A DNA stretch of 64,000 nucleotides from Gallionella sp. UBA4121 (GTDB taxonomy: Bacteria > Pseudomonadota > Gammaproteobacteria > Burkholderiales > Gallionellaceae). The notes under the pieces are model-generated. The model was not told the DNA's origin. It made no database searches and worked only from the letters and a program-made list of their open reading frames with translations. How positions within the stretch are numbered: position 1 is the first letter of the stretch; each line of letters opens with the position of its first letter. The stretch spans positions 7,846 through 71,845 of the forward strand of contig DFWZ01000047.1 in assembly GCA_002381565.1 (NCBI GenBank). The letters are read 5' to 3'. Positions 9,982-18,269 of the stretch are shown here, one piece after another. A program made the position numbers and the translations under genes.

Positions 9982-10745
9982 ACCTTCCACGGCGCCTTGC
10001 CTGATTGCCATAATTCTTCGAGATACATCTTGTCCCGCAAGGTGTCCATCGGTTGCCAGAAACCGGAATGATGAAACGCTGCAAGATTCCCATCTTCCGC
10101 CAGCTGCTCCATGGGCTCTCGCTCCCAGATTGTACTGTCGTCAGTGATGTAATCGATAACTTCCGGTGTCAGTACGAAAAAACCACCGTTGATCATGGCT
10201 CCGTCGCCTTGGGGTTTTTCACGAAAACTGTTGACCTTGTTTCCCTGCATATCGAGCGCGCCAAAACGACCAGGCGGAAAAACGGCAGTCAAGCTAGCTT
10301 TGACGTTCTGCGCCTTATGGAAGGCGATCAGTTCAGTGATATTAACATCACTAACACCATCGCCATAAGTCAAGCAAAATGCCTCTTCATCCTTTACGTA
10401 CTCGGCCACGCGCTTCAGACGGCCACCTGTCATTGTGTTTTCGCCGGTATCCACCAAGGTCACTTTCCACGGTTCAGCGTGACGCTGATGCACTTCCATT
10501 TTGTTATGCTGCATATCGAAGGTAACATCGGACATGTGCAGGAAATAATTGGCGAAATACTCCTTGATGACGTAACCCTTGTAGCCGCAGCACACCACAA
10601 AATCATTAATGCCGTGTGCGGAATAGGTTTTCATAATGTGCCACAAGATCGGCTTGCCGCCGATCTCCACCATAGGCTTCGGACGAGCGGAAGTTTCTTC
10701 GCTTATTCGAGTGCCCAACCCACCCGCAAGAATGACGGCTTTCAT
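9972..10745 (-). CDS. ddhA: Glucose-1-phosphate cytidylyltransferase
   Basis: This 257-residue nucleotidyltransferase opens with [18 protein letters not shown] (the sugar-nucleotide pyrophosphorylase signature) followed by [17 protein letters not shown]. This is the RfbF/DdhA type, which makes CDP-D-glucose from CTP and glucose-1-phosphate, the committed step of 3,6-dideoxyhexose synthesis. Its ATG overlaps by 4 bp (ATGA) the stop codon of a decayed fcl fragment immediately upstream. The cassette therefore seems to have been joined, or once cotranslated, behind an fcl gene. Homology begins at the first Met, so the start is secure. Confidence 0.95.
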   Translation of the reverse strand: MKAVILAGGLGTRISEETSARPKPMVEIGGKPILWHIMKTYSAHGINDFVVCCGYKGYVIKEYFANYFLHMSDVTFDMQHNKMEVHQRHAEPWKVTLVDTGENTMTGGRLKRVAEYVKDEEAFCLTYGDGVSDVNITELIAFHKAQNVKASLTAVFPPGRFGALDMQGNKVNSFREKPQGDGAMINGGFFVLTPEVIDYITDDSTIWEREPMEQLAEDGNLAAFHHSGFWQPMDTLRDKMYLEELWQSGKAPWKVWK

Positions 10746-11035
10746 TGCTTATCCCTGTCTAAAAAATCTTTGTAGGCCAATGCTCTTCCTCTATGCGAAC
10801 AGATTTCCATCACACATCCCGGATTGCGAATTTTGGACACGTCCATAATCTTGCGCATTGTACCATCCGGTTTGGATGTGTCTTGCACGAACCACCCCTG
10901 ACAACCCACTACTTAAGCGATAATTCCAGTCAATTCACGCATGCTCATATTTTCGCCCGAGTCGGCATTAAGGAACAGGCAATACAACGGATCGCCAGCG
11001 CAAGAGTCCGCCATATCAGCTCAAGACGGCCAGAT
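10742..11035 (-). pseudogene. fcl: Decayed C-terminal fragment of GDP-L-fucose synthase (fcl)
   Basis: Translating the minus strand from about 11035 to 10742 gives a line similar to the end of the intact Fcl at 42382-43338. SGENMSMREL corresponds to SGKDLTIREL, and VQDTSKPDGTMRKIMDV to VQDTSKPDGTMRKVMDV. There is an in-frame TAA between the two blocks (after GIIA) and another stop near the start of the homology. The N-terminal two-thirds of the gene are absent. The fragment's terminal TGA overlaps the ddhA ATG (ATGA). It is most simply read as the scar of a recombination that once placed the ddh cassette behind an fcl gene. Confidence 0.85.
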
Positions 11036-11084
11036 TCCAAATCCACCGTGATTTGCTTGGAATTGACTGACTGAAACACCGCTA

Positions 11085-11540
11085 TCGCAAGCGGTTATTA
11101 AACAATTGGTGGGCACGGCAGTCATGAAAACCGCGCACAACCTGATTCTGGTTGGCGGTACAAGTACGGGTAAAGCCCCTTGAGGTGGCCGCTATCCATC
11201 AAGGCAAACCTGTGCGGCTCTTTAATGCGGTCGATCTGGCCAATCAATTGGAACACGAGAAGATTCTTGGCCTTGTCGGCAATCTGGCATAGCGACGGTG
11301 CCTTATGGACGCGGCGATGTTAGATAAACTAGGATATTTACCGTTCGCGGTATCAGGCGGCATATTGCTGTTTCATCTCATCAGTCCGCTTTATGAAAAA
11401 ACCTCTCTGACTCTTACCGCGAATCTGTCGTTCGGCGAGTAGCTGCACGTGTTTGGCGATGCGAAGATGACAACCGCTTTGCTTGATCGCATTACCCATC
11501 ATTGCGACATTCTGGAAACAGGAAAAACGCTTACAGCTCT
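11085..11540 (+). pseudogene. istB: Decayed IS21-type istB (transposition helper ATPase)
   Basis: The plus strand holds successive blocks typical of IstB. A P-loop-like segment LILVGGTSTGKAP is followed by LFNAVDLANQLE and LGYLPFAVSGGILLFHLIS. Next come LYEKTSLTLTANLSFGE and [19 protein letters not shown] with ILETG. They are interrupted by stops after GKAP, after GNLA and after SFGE, and at least one shift of frame. The Walker A lysine is kept but the following Thr/Ser is gone. No istA and no terminal inverted repeats were recognised. This is a relic of an IS21-family element between the ddh cassette and the next polysaccharide gene. Confidence 0.85.
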
Positions 11541-11680
11541 ACGCGTAAAAATCGCCCTCAGAAAGCTGAAAAAGTGGGAACAATTGGACGCTGTTTCCAC
11601 CCCTAATCTGGAAAGTGTTGCACGCTGTTTGAAATTGATTGTAGCGTTTCGTCATTAATTAACCGGGCAGCAGTGATCCG
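11541..11680. other. Residual sequence after the istB relic
   Basis: An open frame continues from the istB relic to a stop at 11658 (…LKLIVAFRH), with no recognisable domain. It probably represents the out-of-frame or foreign continuation of the relic. No promoter, RNA or repeat was identified before the next gene, which ends at 11681 on the minus strand. Confidence 0.4.
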
Positions 11681-12631
11681 TTATAATGTAACCTGATTGG
11701 GTCTTGCGGTTAACCACAGCCCTTCCTGCAATGTATATGGCGGTTGCCAGCCTAACTCACTACAAATTTTTCTGCTGTCCAGCTGCAACGAACCCAGCAA
11801 ACGCTCAATCTGATCAGACTTGCCAGTCAGCAGTCCTGCCAGCTTCAACAAAGCCTGCGGACATGGAAACAGACGCGCCGGATGTTTCATCGCCGCACCC
11901 AGATGGCGCAGCAGGTCAGGAGTCGAAATGTCCTCGCCATCGCTGACAAGATAGGTCTGCCCAGCAGCTGCAGGATGCGTAGTACACAGAATCAGTGCAT
12001 CCACCAGATTTTCAATATAGATCAGACTACGCCAATTGTGAACCGATGCCAGTGGCAGCGGTATGCCCTTAGCCAACACCTTGAGCATCTGCGCGAAATT
12101 GCCGGGCGCGCCTGCACCGTAAACCAAAGGTGGACGCACGATTACCACTTCCAATCCTGTTTCTTTTGCAACACGGTGAAGCGCCTGCTCAGCCTCCCAT
12201 TTAGAAATTGCATATGCATTGTGAGGGAAGGCTGTATCTGTTTCAGAAAATGGCCTGCCAAAATCCGTTAACAAGCCATTTACACCAATCGAGCTGACAT
12301 AAATCAATCGCTTCACTCCGCTTGCAGCGGCAGAACGCGCCAGATGCTCTGTACCGGCCACATTCACCTTGCGAAATTCTTCCAATGGATGTCCCGCATT
12401 TTCGCACATTACGTGCACCCGAGCTGCGAGATGAATCACGACATCCACACTGCCTAAAGCATGCCCCCAATCTGTTGCGCCATTTATTTCACCAACCACG
12501 ACAGATTCAACGTTGCCTGGAAGTTGTGCAGGCTTGCGCAGCGCAGCTCTGACAGCAAATCCTTGGCGCGTCGCCTGGACACATACATACCGCCCAACAA
12601 AACCAGTGGCCCCAGTTATTAGAGTACGCAA
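11681..12631 (-). CDS. SDR-family nucleotide-sugar reductase/epimerase (WbpV/Gne-like)
   Basis: This 316-residue extended SDR has the NAD motif LITGATGFVGRYV, an IYVSSIGVNG serine segment and a YAISKWEAE active site (Tyr-x-x-x-Lys). It resembles the WbpV/WbjF group of O-antigen loci, which act on UDP-4-keto sugars (C4 reduction) or as C4 epimerases. It follows wzz by 13 bp on the same strand. In many O-antigen loci this type precedes a WbpL-like initiating GlcNAc/QuiNAc/FucNAc-1-phosphate transferase. Here the next sequence is the istB/fcl scar, so such a gene may have been lost. The exact substrate is undetermined. Confidence 0.75.
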   Translation of the reverse strand: MRTLITGATGFVGRYVCVQATRQGFAVRAALRKPAQLPGNVESVVVGEINGATDWGHALGSVDVVIHLAARVHVMCENAGHPLEEFRKVNVAGTEHLARSAAASGVKRLIYVSSIGVNGLLTDFGRPFSETDTAFPHNAYAISKWEAEQALHRVAKETGLEVVIVRPPLVYGAGAPGNFAQMLKVLAKGIPLPLASVHNWRSLIYIENLVDALILCTTHPAAAGQTYLVSDGEDISTPDLLRHLGAAMKHPARLFPCPQALLKLAGLLTGKSDQIERLLGSLQLDSRKICSELGWQPPYTLQEGLWLTARPNQVTL

Positions 12632-12644
12632 AGTGGTCTTCTCT

Positions 12645-13457
12645 TCACGACTCTCTGCGCCACTTATCTCGAACCAGTGCAGACAGCACTCCCAGTATCA
12701 AACCTAGCGACACGCCAAACAGCAATGCCAACCCAACTCTGGGTGAAACAGGTTTGCTCGACACTATCATTGGAAAAGTCAATTTCGCCGGATGTTTTTT
12801 GGACAAGTAAGCCTCTTCATTCAATGCATCTATACGCGTACGCAACCAACTCAATTTATCGAGTTTGGCCAGGTATGCAAAGTTAGCAAATTCAGTATTT
12901 TTTATCTCGTCCAATTGCTGCTTCTCTTCCAGCAAAGCCTGCTGATATTGCAACAATAGCTCTTTCCTCCCCGCTAGGCGCTCATCGATCAAGCCTTGTT
13001 GCTGTACCACAATCATCGCCACAATCGCTTCGGCACATTGCCTGGCTAGTGTATCGCTGCGAGCACGTAATTTCATCCCCACAGCCTTGTCCAGGCTTGA
13101 GATTATTTGAACCTCCAGTGCACCGCCCAAGTATTCACCGAGTTCACCATCTTTGGAGATACCACAACTTTGCTGTACTGCCGCAGGATATGACGACGAA
13201 AAACGCAAACGTTGAATCAAAGCTGCAGGATCTTCGATGTTGCTGGTGCTGGTGTTGGCGTTGGTGTTGGTAAATTGCGACATTTCCATTTGCCATCTCG
13301 CCTCATATTTTTTGGGTGCCAGCAAAATGTAGGCTGTCGAAAACAACAATCCCGCAACACCAAAAAATACAATAAGACGTTGATTGCGGATGAAGAATCC
13401 GACAACGTCCTTCAGGCTGATTTCAACGCTTGCTGCTTGCTGCTTTTCATCTCGCAT
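12645..13457 (-). CDS. wzz: Wzz-type polysaccharide chain-length regulator
   Basis: This 270-residue protein has an N-terminal membrane segment (about residues 28-48, ending …AYILLAPKKYEARW), a periplasmic part rich in helices, and a C-terminal membrane segment just before a short basic tail. SKPVSPRVGLALLFG precedes TM2 and carries the proline-rich motif of Wzz. Wzz co-polymerases set the modal chain length of Wzy-made polymers. There is no fused tyrosine kinase domain. A run of alternating Asn/Thr/Ser residues (about 66-76) is encoded by a short repeat near 13239-13271. It is followed by the WbpV-like SDR. Confidence 0.85.
   Translation of the reverse strand: MRDEKQQAASVEISLKDVVGFFIRNQRLIVFFGVAGLLFSTAYILLAPKKYEARWQMEMSQFTNTNANTSTSNIEDPAALIQRLRFSSSYPAAVQQSCGISKDGELGEYLGGALEVQIISSLDKAVGMKLRARSDTLARQCAEAIVAMIVVQQQGLIDERLAGRKELLLQYQQALLEEKQQLDEIKNTEFANFAYLAKLDKLSWLRTRIDALNEEAYLSKKHPAKLTFPMIVSSKPVSPRVGLALLFGVSLGLILGVLSALVRDKWRRES
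13239..13271. repeat. Hexamer-like microsatellite inside wzz
   Basis: The stretch is built of variants of GTTGGT/GCTGGT (3- to 6-bp period). It encodes alternating Asn, Thr, Ala and Ser on the minus strand in the periplasmic part of Wzz. Such tracts can change length by slippage in multiples of 6 bp without shifting the frame. The repeats are imperfect. Confidence 0.6.
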
Positions 13458-13464
13458 ATTTTTC

Positions 13465-15327
13465 CTATTTCACTCCATCTGTCGGTCGGACAAAATACTG
13501 CAGCCCTTTTGAGATTATTTTACTGCATGTCAAACGCAGCATAGATGCACGCTGCCCACGCTGCCTTAATGCCCGCAGAATCTCTCCGTTCTGTTTGACA
13601 ATATTTGCCCAACTGCGATTGGTCGTACCTCCTACGCGCATTTTGACCATCACCTCCGGAATGTATTTTGCTCGCACACGGTGTATTTCCAGAAAGCGCA
13701 GCATCAACTCCATGTCTGCCGCTATTTTATAAGTCAGATCAAATACTCCGAACCGTTCGTAAATTTTGCGCCTCACGAAAAACGTCGGATGAGGCGGGCA
13801 CCAGGCTTTCTCAAACGCTCCGGGGCGAAAATCGGAAGATTGCCAATAGCGCACGACAGTCGAAATATCGTGTTGCTTTACATAGCATAAATCACCGTAA
13901 CAGGCGTCTACATCCGGGTCGGTCAACACCGCTGCCACGCTTGCCAGCACATCCCGTGACGCATAGAAATCGTCGGCATTGATTAAGCCGATAATCTCGC
14001 CAGACGTCAAAGAGATGCCTTTATTCATCGCATCATAGATACCGGCGTCCTTCTCGCTCACCCAATAATCAATGTTGCCCTCATATTTGCGCAGGATGTC
14101 CAAAGTTGCATCGGTGGAACCCCCGTCAACAACAATGTATTCAACATTCCCATAAGTCTGCTCAATGACGCCACGTATGGTATGTTCAAGTGTCGCTGCG
14201 CCATTATAAACCACTGTAACAATGCTTATCAAAGGCTGGTCTGGCATGGGCTTTTTCGTCGTTTTTCCGGAAATGCGCCGCCCCCCTTCCACCCGCCCCC
14301 TTGCAGCAGGCATTGCCTGACTTGAATAAGGCGCGACGAAATCGACCATGCAACCTTGCAATGAAACGCTTTTTTCACCATCGATATATTTGTGCTTAAG
14401 GGTGGTCAGTCTGCCGATCAGATCTTTTCGCCTCGGCAAGTAGGCTACAGGGATCTCTTCTTGCTTCATTCTTGAAACGACATGTCTCAAACTGTCCATA
14501 TAAATTTGGTAAAGCGCGGCCGATGCTTTTCCTACTCTCCACCCTGAATATAGCAATATTTCATCGGGTGAAATAATTCTGAGCGTCTGGAAATGATAGA
14601 AAACCGGATTCAATTTTCCACCGCAAAGCTTCTCGAAGTGCGCCACATTCCACGGGGCCAGCGTTTTATCTTTTTGCAACAAAACATGCACTTCTGCACC
14701 GAACAATTCAGGCCAATGGTCGAGGTATTTTTGATCGCCGAACTTGCCGTCTTCAACTCTGGCATAACACCACTCCAGACAACGATCTTGCCACCAGAGC
14801 ATAACCTTTTCACCTTCCGGTGTACGCCTGAAGGTCATGAATTGAACGCAAAACCTGCCTCCCCGTTTCGCCCTGCCTGATCGCTCATAACGAGGATCAT
14901 AAGCATGCTCGGTAATCAGCACATGCTTGCCAGAACGTTCAAATTCATCCAGCAATATTTTCGGGGATGCAAAGAAAAACAGATCCGCATCAAGATAGGT
15001 AACACGGTTAACCTGATTATCCCGGTCGAAAACAAATTGCGGCGTGAATGGCGTCAATGTCCAGCAGTACTCCCCTCGGCTGCGGGTCGGCTTGACAGCC
15101 AACAAGCGCGCATTTTCAGCTTCTCGCAATGGAATCAGACTCACATGCGGCAATGCCAGACGTTGCAAATTCTGCTCAACCAATTCATCCATGCAGAGTA
15201 TCCATAGATGAAAAGGCTGTCCATGCTCAAGCAGCGAAGCGTGCAGGCACAGGCCTATGGGCAGAAAGTTATTGTCAAACAGCGTAACAAAATGCTCAAT
15301 ACCAGCGGCTTTATTATTTGAAAGCAT
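13465..15327 (-). CDS. Bifunctional glycosyltransferase: GT8-like N-terminal domain fused to a GT2 domain
   Basis: This 620-residue protein has two parts. Residues ~1-310 look like a GT-A enzyme of the GT8/DUF type, beginning EHFVTLFDNNFLPIGLCLHASL with the metal motif TYLDADLFFF. A low-complexity basic linker follows at about 335-355. Residues ~358-620 form a typical GT2 domain (LISIVTVVYNGAATLEHTI, VDGGSTDATLDIL, INADDFY). It probably adds two successive sugars of the repeat unit. The start overlaps the preceding aminotransferase by 14 bp. Donors are unknown. Confidence 0.8.
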   Translation of the reverse strand: MLSNNKAAGIEHFVTLFDNNFLPIGLCLHASLLEHGQPFHLWILCMDELVEQNLQRLALPHVSLIPLREAENARLLAVKPTRSRGEYCWTLTPFTPQFVFDRDNQVNRVTYLDADLFFFASPKILLDEFERSGKHVLITEHAYDPRYERSGRAKRGGRFCVQFMTFRRTPEGEKVMLWWQDRCLEWCYARVEDGKFGDQKYLDHWPELFGAEVHVLLQKDKTLAPWNVAHFEKLCGGKLNPVFYHFQTLRIISPDEILLYSGWRVGKASAALYQIYMDSLRHVVSRMKQEEIPVAYLPRRKDLIGRLTTLKHKYIDGEKSVSLQGCMVDFVAPYSSQAMPAARGRVEGGRRISGKTTKKPMPDQPLISIVTVVYNGAATLEHTIRGVIEQTYGNVEYIVVDGGSTDATLDILRKYEGNIDYWVSEKDAGIYDAMNKGISLTSGEIIGLINADDFYASRDVLASVAAVLTDPDVDACYGDLCYVKQHDISTVVRYWQSSDFRPGAFEKAWCPPHPTFFVRRKIYERFGVFDLTYKIAADMELMLRFLEIHRVRAKYIPEVMVKMRVGGTTNRSWANIVKQNGEILRALRQRGQRASMLRLTCSKIISKGLQYFVRPTDGVK

Positions 15328-16411
15328 TTATAGCATCAATCACGGTTGACACATCTGCATCGCTCATCTGCGGATGACAAGGAATAGAAAGGCACACGCG
15401 GGCATGCGACTCGGCAACAGAAAGACCATTGGGGTCACAACGCAACCCTTTGCACGGCGACTGTACATGAACCGGCACAGGGTAGTGTACATATGTTTCC
15501 ACACCAGAAGATTTTAGATGTTGAGCCAACTTATCCCGCTCGTCGCAGATCACCACAAACAGATGATACACATGGCTCTCGGCCTGGATCGGCTTGGCCA
15601 GTAATCTGCATTGCGGGTTTGTGATTCTTTCCCGATACGCATTAGCTATCTCGCGACGACGCTCGGTAAATCCATCCAATCTTCCCAATCTGACTCGCAA
15701 TAGCGCAGCTTGCAACTCGTCCAACCGGCTATTAAGCCCAATCTCCTTATGATGATAGCGCACGCTTTGGCCGTAATTGCGAAGCACTTCGGCGCGCTTT
15801 GCAAGCACACCATCATTGCTGACCAATGCACCTGCATCTCCCATCGCCCCCAGGTTCTTGGTAGGATAAAAACTGTAGGCGCCGAAACGGCCAAAACCAC
15901 CGGCAACCTTCCCGCTCCATCGCGCCAGATGCGATTGGGCACAATCTTCCAATAGCGCAATGCCATGCTTTTCACACAACGCCGTCCAGCGCCCCATCTC
16001 CCGCATTTGTCCATACAAATGAACCAGCAGAACAGCCTTCGTTTTCGGGCCGATGCAACGCTCGACACTCGCGTGATCAAGCAAAGCCGTTTCCGGATCA
16101 ATATCCGCCAAAACCGGGATTGCCCCGGCACGCAGTATCGCCAGTACAGTCGCAAACGCCGTCATCGGCGTAGTGATAACCTCATCCCCCGCTCCGATAT
16201 CCAACGCACGCAAACCGATCTCAATGGCATCCATGCCATTTCCCACACCCACGGCATATCCAACACTGCAATGCTCGGCCCATGCAAGTTCAAACGCTTC
16301 CACCTCTTTTCCCAGTACATACCAGCCGGAGCGTAGCACTCTGTCCAGCGCAGCCAATTCGGCAACCCGCAAATCCTCGGGTTCAGCCTTAAAATCATTC
16401 ATTAAAATCAT
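15314..16411 (-). CDS. DegT/DnrJ/EryC1/StrS sugar aminotransferase
   Basis: This PLP enzyme of about 365 residues has GNGMDAIEIGLRAL, DEVITTPMTAFAT and LLEDCAQSHLA. The Schiff-base lysine lies in SFYPTKNLGAMGDAGA. It resembles enzymes that install an amino group at C3 or C4 of dTDP- or UDP-keto-6-deoxyhexoses (FdtB/QdtB/VioA types). The ATG at 16411 overlaps the preceding SDR stop by 4 bp (ATGA); a second Met three codons in (MNDF) is an alternative. Pairing with the unusual SDR upstream suggests a two-gene unit for one amino sugar, whose identity is not readable. Confidence 0.85.
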   Translation of the reverse strand: MILMNDFKAEPEDLRVAELAALDRVLRSGWYVLGKEVEAFELAWAEHCSVGYAVGVGNGMDAIEIGLRALDIGAGDEVITTPMTAFATVLAILRAGAIPVLADIDPETALLDHASVERCIGPKTKAVLLVHLYGQMREMGRWTALCEKHGIALLEDCAQSHLARWSGKVAGGFGRFGAYSFYPTKNLGAMGDAGALVSNDGVLAKRAEVLRNYGQSVRYHHKEIGLNSRLDELQAALLRVRLGRLDGFTERRREIANAYRERITNPQCRLLAKPIQAESHVYHLFVVICDERDKLAQHLKSSGVETYVHYPVPVHVQSPCKGLRCDPNGLSVAESHARVCLSIPCHPQMSDADVSTVIDAINAFK

Positions 16412-17406
16412 GCTGCGCTCCAATATGCCTGCTGATGTTCTTGATAATAGGCAAGACAGTTTGCCAGTCCTTGTTTCAAGTCAGTCTTCGGCTGCCACCC
16501 CAAAGTAGTTTGCAATTTGTCATAATTGCTATAATAGTCGCCAATATCGATAGCCTTGCGCTCAGGTGGAAATGGCACGATTTCGCAGCTTGATTCAGGA
16601 CTCAGATTACAGAGCATCTGCGCCAGCTGTTTTAAGTTCACCACCTCTTTGCTGCCCAGGTTAAATACCTGTCCATCTGCTTTGGCATCGAGTGCAGCTA
16701 GCAAAAGCGCATCCACCACATCGTCCACATAATTAAAGTCGCGCAACTGCAAACCATCACCAAACACAAGGATAGGCTTTCCCTCGATGACATTCCTGAT
16801 CCATATCCCGAGAAAAGTTTGCCTGGCATCCTTTACCCGCATACCGGGGCCATATGTATTCGTCAGGCGCAGCGCACAAGCTCTGATGCCATACACATTG
16901 TTGTACAACAAGTGATACCACTCACCGGCTAATTTGTTGATGCCGTTCACATCCACAGGCCTGATCGGATGCGCTTCATCGACCGGCAGGTACTCCGGCT
17001 TGCCGTATATCTGGCGCGTACTGGCGAATACGATCTTGATTTTCTGATTATGTTGCCGACAGGCCTCCAGAATGGACAACTGCGCAGATGCATTGATTTC
17101 AAGATCGGCTTGCGGATTTGTCATCGAATCAAGATGACTGGTTTGGCCTGCAAGATTAAAAAGGTAATCTTTACCCTGTACCAGATAAGCCATCGAAAAA
17201 GGATCGCGCACATCGCTGATATTTACCTTCACCTTGTCCGAAAAATCATGGATGTTAAACAGGTTTCCTCCATATTGCGGGATCAGGCTGTCTACCAGGG
17301 TGACATTTGCACCCTCGCTAATCAGCTTCCTGGCCAGATTGGAGCCAATAAAACCCAAGCCCCCCGTTATCAGAACCTGCTTGCCGGCGAAAATATTATT
17401 TTCCAT
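16408..17406 (-). CDS. NAD-dependent epimerase/dehydratase family protein lacking the usual catalytic tyrosine
   Basis: This extended SDR of about 332 residues has a normal NAD motif (VLITGGLGFIGSNLARKL), a VFASTRQIYGK segment and RLTNTYGPG. The active-site region reads VDVNGINKLAGE where related epimerases have PYGVSKLAGE, so the catalytic Tyr appears to be Asn while the Lys is kept. The chosen start (17406) has GGAG about 8 nt upstream and fits the family start; the frame is open to 17460. It could act on a nucleotide sugar in the same step series as the aminotransferase that follows by ATGA overlap, but the reaction is uncertain. Confidence 0.75.
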   Translation of the reverse strand: MENNIFAGKQVLITGGLGFIGSNLARKLISEGANVTLVDSLIPQYGGNLFNIHDFSDKVKVNISDVRDPFSMAYLVQGKDYLFNLAGQTSHLDSMTNPQADLEINASAQLSILEACRQHNQKIKIVFASTRQIYGKPEYLPVDEAHPIRPVDVNGINKLAGEWYHLLYNNVYGIRACALRLTNTYGPGMRVKDARQTFLGIWIRNVIEGKPILVFGDGLQLRDFNYVDDVVDALLLAALDAKADGQVFNLGSKEVVNLKQLAQMLCNLSPESSCEIVPFPPERKAIDIGDYYSNYDKLQTTLGWQPKTDLKQGLANCLAYYQEHQQAYWSAA

Positions 17407-17510
17407 CTTTATTTCTCCAGTTTTCAAATCCGCCGGCAAAGTTAGCTGCCGGATGCCCACCCATTCATCCCAGACAATTTGATGAAAATATTATCTGGTT
17501 ACTTATACCT

Positions 17511-18269
17511 TCAATTTACTGACGCAGCCTTTTTTTGCCTGGCCAAAACCAGATTATCAAGGTATGTATTTGAATTTTTTGGCAATATGGCCGCCAACAT
17601 GCTTGCAAGGATTGATACCGGGGTACACAGCAATGGAGTCAAAAGTAATCGCAACACCTTGGGACGTAACTTAACCAGAACAGCATCGAAAATCCAGGCC
17701 AGGAATAATTGCGCGGGTGCACGGCAATCGCTTAACAACCTGCGCTGCTCAACGATCTCAAATCCGGATTTTTCCAACAAAAGGCGCAAGCCACCGCTGG
17801 AATACCGTTGAAAATCATAAGGCATCTCATGTTCAGGCCACATGAAGGGCATAGTAATCAGCAACATACCCCCATCCTTTAGTACTCGCGCCCATTCGGC
17901 AACAATCACTTCAGGGTTTGGTACATGTTCAAGAGTCTGGGTAGAAAGAAGACCGTCGAAGCTGTTATCTTCAGCCGGAATACTCTTCCCATCGTAAAAA
18001 ATATCAGCCACCTTGCGCTCGCGATTTTGTGGCGTATCATATTCCAGGCTGGTGTAATGAGCACAGTTCGTGAGCAAAGGCCGGTACGGTTGACTGCCTG
18101 AACCAAAATCCAGAACGGTACCTGTTAAACGAGGCGCCAAGTCTGATAAAGCCAGCGCCAACTCCCTGCGGCAAAGCCAAAACGGATTAACGAACATTCC
18201 GAGCCAGGTCGGACTAAAACTCATTGAAACAAAATAAGATTTCAATGCGGCACTTGATTTTACATTCAT
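17511..18269 (-). CDS. Class I SAM-dependent methyltransferase
   Basis: This 252-residue protein has the SAM-binding motif I (TVLDFGSGSQPYRPL), an acidic post-I segment (TSLEYDTP), and a motif resembling 'LEHVPNPEVIVAEWARVLKDGG', typical of Methyltransf_11. The C-terminal 60 residues carry hydrophobic stretches, perhaps a membrane contact. It overlaps the preceding TIGR04325-like methyltransferase gene by 4 bp (ATGA), so the two are probably coupled and act on the same product. The target, presumably a sugar hydroxyl or an end-capping group, is unknown. Confidence 0.8.
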   Translation of the reverse strand: MNVKSSAALKSYFVSMSFSPTWLGMFVNPFWLCRRELALALSDLAPRLTGTVLDFGSGSQPYRPLLTNCAHYTSLEYDTPQNRERKVADIFYDGKSIPAEDNSFDGLLSTQTLEHVPNPEVIVAEWARVLKDGGMLLITMPFMWPEHEMPYDFQRYSSGGLRLLLEKSGFEIVEQRRLLSDCRAPAQLFLAWIFDAVLVKLRPKVLRLLLTPLLCTPVSILASMLAAILPKNSNTYLDNLVLARQKKAASVN

